Of a DNA stretch of 64,000 bases, positions 1 through 9,500 are shown piece by piece. The stretch covers positions 5,876,277-5,940,276 of the forward strand of contig RPFO01000050.1 in assembly GCA_009746045.1 (NCBI GenBank), written 5' to 3'. Below the pieces are notes generated by a model. That model was not told where the DNA came from. It did no database searches and worked only from the letters and a program-made list of their open reading frames with translations. The stretch comes from Mesostigma viride. Lineage: Eukaryota > Streptophyta > Mesostigmatophyceae > Mesostigmatales > Mesostigmataceae. Each line of letters starts with the position of its first letter. The stretch's first letter is position 1. The position numbers were made by a program, and so were the translations under genes.

Positions 1-6
1 GCGCAC

Positions 7-125
7 CTTGCCCACTGGCGGCCCCGCATTGACCTCTACAACACGTTGCCACCACGTGTTGATATCCTCCTCACGGTTGGGGCGAATGCTGCCTAGTAGC
101 TGGAAGTGGTCCCGGACAGGCACAT
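7..125 (-). CDS. Candidate exon, unknown protein
   Basis: An open minus-strand stretch bounded by a CTCAG acceptor (exon begins at 125) and an AAG|GTGCGC donor (exon ends at 7). It reads DVPVRDHFQLLGSIRPNREE and then a Trp-Trp pair (DINTWWQRVVEVN), ending with the phase-0 codon for Lys; the first codon needs one base from the preceding exon. The composition looks like real protein rather than a shadow frame. I do not recognise the family. The next candidate exon upstream, ending at 237, has an incompatible phase, so it is unclear whether this belongs to the SAM-LRR gene or to another gene continuing left of the window. Confidence 0.35.
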
Positions 126-151
126 CTGAGCTGTCCAGGAAGCTCAGGTTC

Positions 152-176
152 AGGGTTTAGGGTCAAGGGTTTAGGG
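152..176 (+). repeat. Degenerate telomere-type motif
   Basis: AGGGTTTAGGG occurs twice, at 152-162 and 166-176, with related GGTTTAGG-like bases around it. This matches the plant/green-algal TTTAGGG telomere unit, but only two imperfect units are present, so it is an interstitial trace at most, inside what appears to be an intron. Confidence 0.3.
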
Positions 177-236
177 ATTAAGCTCAGGTTAGGGGCCTGC
201 AAGCCCGAGTGCCGTGGCTTGTGCTGTCGTGCTTAC

Positions 237-394
237 CTCCAGTCCCAGGACCCGGGCCTCAATCACCAGACAGTCCAGCCAAGTCTGCATGTGGGCCAAT
301 CCTGGAGGAGCGTCGCATCGGATCCACAACCAGCCAAATTCAGTACCGTTGAGCCGTGTGAATGCGGACGTCTGCTGGGAGGGGTTCTGGGTCG
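237..394 (-). CDS. Candidate exon, unknown protein
   Basis: A minus-strand open stretch ending in a good donor, CTGGAG|GTAAGC, at 237. It reads GTEFGWLWIRCDAPPGL followed by AHMQTWLDCLVIEARVLGLE. The other two minus frames are closed before the donor, which supports this frame. The 5' border is uncertain; a CCCAG acceptor near 390-394 is possible. It overlaps, in another frame, the proposed last exon of the SAM-LRR gene (340-537), so one of the two models is wrong or they are alternative. Family not recognised. Confidence 0.3.
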
Positions 395-537
395 TTGCCC
401 GTCTCATCAATGCCCGGAGAGGATGCCCGCCTTGGCCGTGTCCCCCCAGCCGCAAGCGCGGGTGGCTTATCAGGGTCATCCTCGTCGCTGCTGCTATCCT
501 CTGTGCCTAGAAAGTCGGTGCGAAGCGCCTTGGCGCC
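340..537 (-). CDS. SAM-LRR gene, proposed last exon
   Basis: The acceptor is GCTCAG|GGC at 537, phase 0, matching the preceding exon. It reads GAKALRTDFLGTEDSSSDED, which looks like the end of a leucine-rich repeat running into an acidic tail, and after 65 codons reaches TGA at 340-342. An alternative frame of the same DNA forms the candidate exon ending at 237, so the gene end is not settled. Confidence 0.45.
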   Translation of the reverse strand, partial: GAKALRTDFLGTEDSSSDEDDPDKPPALAAGGTRPRRASSPGIDETGNDPEPLPADVRIHTAQRY

Positions 538-3500
538 CTGAGCATCCAGACAGCAGGTGGACCACAGGAATCAAGACCACAGGCGAGTGCACTCAAAAGG
601 GAAAAAAGGTCAGCACAACGCCTGGCACAAGAATGCATGTGCCGAAGTCTCACACAATATAGAATGAACAAAGAGAATGGGAAGCAACTGATAATGGCAA
701 GAATTCGCCTTGAGCTGTCATGGTTCCATTAGCCTAACTATATACTGACTTTTAATACTCGCCCACTTCATACAAGGTACTTTCTTGATAGAAACCAGAG
801 CATACGCTATCCATCCCAGATACGCTATCCCGCCCTGCCTGCTAGGCATATCTTATACAAGACATATAATGCCTTAAATGCATCTATTTGCTCCACGAGC
901 TACCAGAAAGGGTCCATTGAAGTTAAAAAAAAAGGGATCTGGCCACGTCGTAAGAAGCTCCACTGTGCTAAGAGGCACGGTTATGCCGGATGCGTGCTAA
1001 TTCTACCCACCGGGTGGTTCTGCAGGTCACGCTTCCCCTTTGCGGTGAGCTCGTTGACGCTGAGGTCTACCTTGCGCAGGCCTTGGTTGGAACACGCCGC
1101 GTCCGCCAGCGCGACTGCCGCCTGGTGTGGCGCCCGCATAACAAGATGGCGGATAGATACCGATGCACATGAATACACCCGAATAAGCAACCCACTGCCT
1201 TGTGTGGCGCGCGGATGACAAGAATGCAAGTCGGTCCGAATCGGCAGGAGTAAAGAGGCACAATACATAGCTACCCAGGGCACATGGAGATAGATACAGG
1301 GCGATCATGTGCACTCAGCGAGTTTCCTAATAGGGAGGGCACCCGTATGGGATATGCTCGAGACACCGATAGTGGGTCGGAGAGAGGACGGGAAGACGAG
1401 ATGGACGCAACAATACCCTTTTTTTTAGTGACAGCACTCGGAGATTGTGTAACCCATGACAACAAGTGCGTGCGGACGCATTGATGCATGAACGCACCTA
1501 ATGCACCAAAACCAAAGCAGAGGAAGGCTTGATGAACGTTACAGGATGAATTTTCGCACATTAACCAGGCTCCACACTGCCATAACAGCTGTGTAGTGCT
1601 GCAGCTACCCTGCACATGGCATGTGTCCTAATGAACAATATCTAGCTACGTATGGAGCTACCCTGCACATTGCATGTGTCCTAATCGAACAATATCTAGC
1701 TACGTATGGAGCTACCCTGCATACGTGTGTTGGAAAATGGAAATTGTGGCATTGCTACAATGCACACCACATGATTGTTGGTAACAAACACTCTCCGGAC
1801 TTCTAGCCAGGAAAAAATAAACAAACAAACAAACAGAATTGGGTACATGGCGATCTGGTGCATGGCTGTCTATGCCTTGATTTTAGGCGAATCCCAAAAG
1901 GCTGGACAAGGCAGGACGTGAGAAGATGGGGCAGGGAGGTGGGCAACGAAGGAGATATACACACCTCGTCATCAATGTAGTTGTATCCCAGGTAAACCTT
2001 CTGGGGGCCCGTTCTGCTCACACGTACCAGGAAAACACCCACATGCAAACGGCAGGTAATGGCACAAGTTTGTCAAAGATTGGTTCTGCATCATCACTCA
2101 GTCACAGATTGGTTCTGCATCATCACTCAGTCACAGAAGTTCGGTCTAAAAGCATTACCATGATATGTCATTTTTCAGGTGCAACCGCCCGAGTTCAGGG
2201 GAGCTCCCACAATGAAACTCCTTGGCAGTGCCTCCGGCCAAGCTAGCAGATCCACAGGCCAAGGCAGCATATCTGCAGGCCAAGCTAGCATATCTGCGGG
2301 CCTAACGCAAGCATGACCTAGAATTGTAGAGCACGGGCGGCAAGCGGATACGAAGTGGCAATCTGGCTGGCTGTGCACATTCAGGACGCTTGCCCGACAG
2401 CTAGCAGTGCGAGGGGCGTGCCTGGTATCCCACTCGGTCAGAAATAGTTGCTCCACATAAAAAGTATCCTCTATAGAGAGCAGTCTCCAGTACAAGGGAC
2501 TAATATCATGGGTGGTGCTGTCCAGCCGCCAGGAGGGCAACTGTCCAGGCGTGGCCGCACTAGCTAGCAGAGAGAGCACTTTGCTTACAGTATTGCACAT
2601 ATAATATAGTATACACACCGTCCTTTATCGTCTTACTCACGTCCTCTTGGCGAGTGCGGTGGCCAGCGCCATGGCCCCCCCGCCGCACAGCATGTTCTTG
2701 CGAAGACTCAGCCGGGTGAGCGCGGGGCAACCCCTGCAGACGGCCCCTGGAGCCGCCGTGCCGGGTGGTATTGCGGCGTTGATGGCTCCCACCCCTGCTG
2801 CTGCCACGTCATCTTTGCGCACATCAGGCACGCAAGGCAAGTCGACCTTCGCTTGGGAGAAGGGGGGGAGGGGAAGGAAATTCGGCACCAGCAAAGAGGG
2901 CGCCCAGGGCATGGTGAGTTGGTCTCTCGAGTGGAAGAAATGGCCTGTGTGTAATTCGGGGAAATCGTGTTGAAATCGCAAAAGTTGTCTTGAAATTATG
3001 CTGAAATGACTTGTGTCCGGGCAACATGCCATTAAGTGCCGTCGTGCGCCATCGTGCGCCATCGTGCGCCATCGGGCGCCATCGGGCGCCATCGGGCGCC
3101 ATTTTGTGCCATCATATGCTACACAAAGGGGGGTGGCTGCTAGCCTACAAAAAGGGGGGTGGCTGCTATGCTACAAAAAGGGGGGTGGCTGCTATGCTAC
3201 ACAAAGGGGGGTGGCTGCTATGCTACACAAAGGGGGGTGGCTGCTATGCTACACAAAGGGGGGTGGCTGCTATGCTACACAAAGGGGGGTGGCTGCTATG
3301 CTACACAAAGGGGGGTGGCTGCTATGCTACGAAAGGGGGAGGCACTGCTGCCCTGTCGATGCTGATGGTGCTGATGGTGCTGATGGTGCTGCGTCACGTG
3401 CGTAGGCCGCTGAGCAAAGCAACTCCCAACCTATGGCATCGCAAGGCAGCCCCCTATTTGCCTGGCCCGATTGGGAGGACAGCACACGCACGAACTGGTG

Positions 3501-6500
3501 CGCATAAGCAGATATTCAGCAGAAATCGAGCAGAAATCGAACAGAAACCAAGCAGTTAAGTATATGTCTACACTTTTACAGCAAATCAATACTGAATGAC
3601 CCTTGTAGATCCCCCTTTTCCGGGTGTTTATTGCGACCAGTCACCATGTAAGCACTTCCACAACCCCAACCACATCAAAAGTCGCTTTCAGCGCAATCAC
3701 ATGCATCTCAGAACTTACGACACGTGGCATCCTGGAAAGGAAATCATGGGGGCAGGGCCGTGGGGGAGACAAAGGCAGTCAAGAAATCGGCCAATGCTGA
3801 TAAGATGGCCAGCAGATTGGGTTTTTTTTATACCTCTCATGGGTGTCGTTAAACCTAACCCCTGCACCCTGTGGGCATCTCAGTTCTCACCGGAGCAGAG
3901 AGCGCCAGTGACGCAAAGGCCTCCATGCCGGCAGGGCCAAGGTTGCAACCATCCATTATGAGGACTGGGGGGCGCAAGACATGTAACGAGCGCACAGGTG
4001 GTTCAAGCAAGGCCAGAGCAGCGAGCCGTGACGTCATGTGTAGGCAACCACAGGTGTGCGGATGAAATTGTTACTTGGACGAGGATTCCAGGGTTGCAGA
4101 CGATCATGCTTCATTCCAGACCCCGGTACATAAAAGGCAGCGAGGCATGACTCAGGTGAAACGTCCCCCTGCTGCTCAAATAGGGCCTAGACACCAGCAT
4201 CTAGGTCTTCTGTCCTGGGTTTCCAAGGGAGTCGAGGGTCTAGGCTCGAGGGTCTAGGCTCTAAGTGTAGAGCTTCTGCCCTAGGTTTCCTAAGGAGTCG
4301 AGGGTCAAGGCTACAGCATCTAGGTCTTCTGCCCTAGGTCTCCTACGGAGTCGAGGGTCTAGGCACTAGCGTTTCGAGCTAAGGCTTTGGGAATATGCCC
4401 TCGAGCTCTCAAGGGCCTGGGGCCAACGGCTTGTGAGCCCGTTAGATTATCTAACAGCCCCCACCAGCCATCTGTTACAACCTCAGTATAAAATGTTCAC
4501 AAAGCAAACTTTCTAAGGTGCAAGTTTGCCTTTCACCTGCGAGCGTCCGGTTGACGGCCAATCACGCCCCCAGCTGTTCACTTCACTTGGTATAAGAGTC
4601 TCCCCAACGGTTTGGGGTTGTGTGAGGTTTGCCTCTTGGTATTGCCACTTGGTACAAGAATCTCTCCAAGGCTTTGGCTGTGTGAGGTTTGCCTCTTGGT
4701 ATTGCCACTTGGTATTAGAGTCTCTCCACGGGCTTAAATGTGTGAGGGTTGCCCCTCACCTGCAAGCGTAGGGTTGACAGCCAGCCCCGCCCCCAGCGCA
4801 GCCGCACCCTTGGCCCCCAGCGGGTTGTGGCTGATGTCCAGGTGCCGCACGCTCCTGCCCACACGCATGGCCTCTCCCAGCGCCGCCGCCCCCTCCTCCC
4901 CGATGAAGTTTGCGCTGAGGTCGAGCGACTCGATATCCGCACAAGTCCGGTGCGGCGGCGGCGGCGGCTGCTGCTGCTGCTGAAAATGATGATGCGGCTG
5001 AAGCTGGGGCGGCTCTCGATGGTGACTCCCCACGTCATCAGCACCGATGTGTTCGCCGTCCCTGGCTTCTCCATAACTTCTGTCGGCCGCATCGCAACCA
5101 CCGTTTGCGTCTGCGGGAGCAGCTGCGCGGCGTGGCATGCGGCAGCACATGGACCGCAGCGCGCGTGCCAGTGCCGAGACCCCACGATCCCCCAGCGCGT
5201 TGTCGGGCAGCCACAGGCGGCGCAGGTTGGGCGCGCCGGCCATGAGGGCGGATGCCAGAGCCTCGCCGGCTGTCGGTCCCACCAACAGGCAAGGAAACAA
5301 GATAAGGTTAGTAATATGCAGGATTGAAGGGAAAAGGTTGATAGAGGTTCCAGCACCTCGCCGGCTGTAAATCCCAACCTATAGGCTAGGTCCCAACCAA
5401 TAGGCGAGGCAATTAGGGAAATGAAGTTCCTATAATGTAGGATGGAAGGGGGTTCGCAATAGGTAGCTGAAAGAGACGCCAGCGCATCACTGGCTAAGAT
5501 CCCAACCAGCAGGTGAAACGGATTAACGAAAGCGGAATTCGATTAGTACTGGCCAATACGCTTCTTAAGTGGACCGCGTACACCCAGAGAATCGGGTACA
5601 ACGCCGCTGCCCGCAAGCGGTGCAAATTATGGAATTTTGTGCCGGGTGGGATGGGGGAAACAGAGGCGAAAGAGGCGAGCGTGACAAAGGGGTGGAAAAT
5701 AAAGAAAGGAATGATAGAAAGGGGTGGAAGTGCAAGGCGAGAGCATAAGGACAATGCCATGGGGTGGTACTCAGAGACTCCGAACGCACCAGAAAAATAA
5801 GCTTAAAACTTAGCTTAACTTCCCACGGACAGACAACACACTGTACAATATGAATCCTGAAGACCTTGCAGCCATCTGCCCTCATTTTCAGACTGTCAGC
5901 CCGATCCCATGGCCATGACATCTCACCCAACCCTTCCGCCATAGCTTGCTGGGTAAGTGAGGTCCATCCATGCATTTCAGCATCGGACGTTTATTTCTTG
6001 GGTCAAGTATGTATTTGGCCTAAGGAGACTGCTGAGGACCTTGCTATCATTCAGGATGAAATCAAGCGGATATGCGAAAGCCATCTTCACACTACGTCTT
6101 CGACCCACAGGCAGCAACCCATTTTCAACCTCAGCTCCGTGCCCCCTGGGTTCAAAGCAGCGTACCACAGCGACTTCAACCAGAACCTGCTCGCTATGCC
6201 CCCTCGATGTTTTTCCCCCCTTTACGTCCCGCCCCCCTCTTTGCTCAACTTTGGTACCCACACTGCTCGCTCACCTTCGGGCCCCAGGTGCGCGTTGCTG
6301 AGCACCAGCTCCACCAGGGTCCCTGCGCGCGGCAGCCGCTGCGCCAACGCGGCCGCGCCCGCCTGGCCCACGTAGACGCCGTCTAGTGCCAGCCGCCGAC
6401 ACGAGGGGTCTGGCCCCCCTGCCGCGGCTGCTGACGACCCTGATGACGACCCTGATGACAGTGACATTGCTGCAACGCATGAGACGGAACACGGTAAGCC

Positions 6501-9500
6501 AGACGAGGGACTCGCTGCACCCTGGCCCCCCTCCTCTGCAGCATGGCCACCCTTTTGAAGCCTCTGGTCGAGCACCGAGGAGGAAGAGGTGGCGCCCGCC
6601 CGCAGCATCTCTAATGCAGACAGGAGCGCGGGGGCAAACGCACCATCCCTGACAGCGTGGCCAGGGGGTCCCCCCATGGCGGGTGGCTTTGCTGCGTCCT
6701 TGCCCAGGGCATTGTGGGCCTTACCCGTGTGGGGTGCCGTGCCTGGGTTGGTGGCACCTGGTGCATGATGCGTGGGGGCAGGGGCAGGGGCAGGGGCGGG
6801 GGCGGGAGCATGGGTGGGGATGGGGGTGCGGGCGGGGGTGGGTGGAGGCACAGAGGCTGCATCATCAGGGCGGAAGCCTCCATCCAACTTGGCGTGCGCA
6901 TTTCCGCGTTCAAGATATGACCCTTCGTCAATCGTCGCAACCCGTCGGCCATCCACGGCATTGCATGGGGTATCAGCCACCCGTTTCCCTTCAGATTGAT
7001 CCTGGCACCTGCCCCATGTATCCACCTCGACACCTCTGGCCCCCGATGCCAAGGCGATCTCCGATACGGGTTCCTGGGGGCCTCCGTAAGCCTTGGATGG
7101 AGTAGCAGGGTCGAAATGCGATCTGGTTGCCATTTGGGGCCCCCAGGTGCCAGCCTCTACGCCACCACTACGGCCCGCCGCATCCATCCACATTGCTATC
7201 CCATCCCCACCCATCGTCGCCGCGCCCCCCCCCCCTGCCTGTAAGGGGCTGCAGGTCCCTGGTGGGTGGCCTGGTCAGGGACACCCTGTCGGCCCTGCCC
7301 CACAAGCCCATGGGCATGCGCCGACATGGGCACATGCATGGGCATGGGCATTCCTGTTCCCTCTGCTGGCACACACACCGTCCTTGTCCCCGCCGCACCC
7401 TCCCTCCCCCACACCCCCCATCCAGCGGCTGGTGACGGCTGCCAGTGTGGAGCCGGCGCCGCGTACTGACCATTAGCGTATCCTTGGGTCTGGGCTGTCC
7501 CCCTCCCGCAAACCCTGCAGCCAGGGACGGAAAATAAATTATGTCCGTGTCCATTCCCATGTCCATGTCCATTCCCTTGTCCATTCCCATGTCCATTCCC
7601 TTGTCCATTCCCATGTCCATTCCCATGTCCGTGCTCTCCAAGCCCTCCATGCCCTCCATTACAAACGTCCCGTTCGTGTTGAGCAGGTACAGGATGTGCT
7701 CGGGAGGGTGGGTCATGGGATATGCCCACGAACAACGTGCCATGCCGCCCGCCCGCACTCCACATGCCCGCCTGTGCGGGCCCGCCCCAGACACCGTCGG
7801 CGGCATCCTCGTCCTGCCCAGCAAACACCGACCCGTTCTGCCCACTTTGCGCAGGCACGTCAACGCTTGCTGATGTCAGCGGGCCGCCGCATGGCTGAGG
7901 ATGATGACATCGTTGCAAATCCGACGGTGTTTCAAGGCCTTGCGACGCAGCCCGCCCCCCATCTCTGTTCTGGCCCGATGGCGGCGTGGCCCAGGCTGGG
8001 GCGAAAGCGTGACTGCCGGGCGTGGCAGCGGGGGTGACGCCTGGGGGTCCCTGGCCCGCAGCGGGGGTCATGGACGCCAGCACATGGGGTTGTGGCTGGG
8101 GCAACAGCCGGATAGCCCGCAGGATGCGCTTGCGGTGTCCCAGTGCTCGGATGCCCAGGTCGGCCTGCGACAAGTAGATAAGGGACAGTAAATAAGTAAA
8201 TAAGTAATGCCGTGCAGGTGGGCAGGCATGTGCCATGGCACTCAAAGTGGTACAACGTAGTTCTCGGATGCCCAGGTCAGGCTGTGAGTGCAGCACTACC
8301 ACTTCATGCAGTAGGGCACCCCATTGTCGAATCGTAGATGCGTACGTCAAATACCCTTTCACTTTTTCTTTGTTGACTACTAGCCATTTTTTTAACTGTC
8401 ACTCAAATCACTGCCTAAACCTTCATCTTATGATTATGGCACATAGCAGGCCGTCCGATGGCCCCAGTTGATGGTCCCCCCCGTGCCCCTGCCTGTGGTT
8501 TTCCCCTGGCATGCTAGTCTTGCTTGACAATGCAACCCATCTTGGCCAGCGCAGGCACGGCTCTTCCTTTCTTACCTTGCCTTTAGGTCGATGCATGCAT
8601 GGTTAGTCCAGGGACGTACCCACGTTAGGCTGACGCATGCATGGCTTTCCAGGATTTCTGGCCTTCACACGCTGGCCTGTGCTGGCATAGCTGCACTTGG
8701 GGGTGGTTAATAAAGAGTTGGGTAATGCTGGGCTGTGCTCGATTCCTGGCTGGCAACCGCGGCTGACATGTGCATACTTTTCATGGCTTGCAAGGCGCAG
8801 TCCTTCATAACTCAGGCCAAGTGTGCTCGATTTCAGGCCTGCTGACCTGCACCCGCGGACCAGTGCAGGCGCTTACCCCTATCATGCCCCTGGCTGTTGA
8901 CCAGCCATTATGCCAGCTCTTATAAGAAACTACGTACTATAACAACACCGTGGGGTACAGTCACATCATATATATAATAATAGTAGTGTAGCAATGTTTC
9001 TGTCCTAATAGCACAAGTATTAGAATAAGTTCCACACACATACCTTGAGCTCTGTAATGTCACTGACACCCAGGAGATATACAACAATGTTTGTGTCGTA
9101 GTAGCACAATTGTTATGAAGTTCCACACACATACCTTGAGCTCTGTAATGTCACTGACACCCAGGAGATATACAACAATACTTGTGTAGTAGTAGCACCA
9201 TTGTTATGAAGTTCCACAGTACGTACCTTGAGCTCTGCATCCGTGATCTCCAGAAGGCAAGCCAGGTCCACCTGGCCCGCACCCAGGTGGACGCCCAGGG
9301 ATGGTGCACGCCGCGCACGCAACAACGGAGGTTTATAGTGCCCGCAAGGCATGCGACTTTGTATCAGATACAACTAGACTAATAGAGTACCGCTATGAGA
9401 GTCATGCCACTAGGTACATGTCTATAAGAGTGGTAATATCACTTATCCAGCGCACGGGGGGTGATGGGTGGTCAATGATTGGCGTAAAGCGAAATATAGG

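Noticed and set aside
152-176. A chromosome end
   Set aside because: Only two imperfect telomere-like units; gene-like sequence continues on both sides.
3011-3559. Plus-strand frame with repeated Leu-His-Lys-Gly-Gly-Trp-Leu-Leu-Cys-Tyr
   Set aside because: A product of the 26-bp minisatellite (unit plus phase keeps all frames open); it lies inside an intron of the minus-strand gene.
7093-7476. Plus-strand Pro/His-rich frames opposite the SAM-LRR linker exon
   Set aside because: Antisense to the low-complexity linker; the minus strand continues from the SAM domain and into the LRR.
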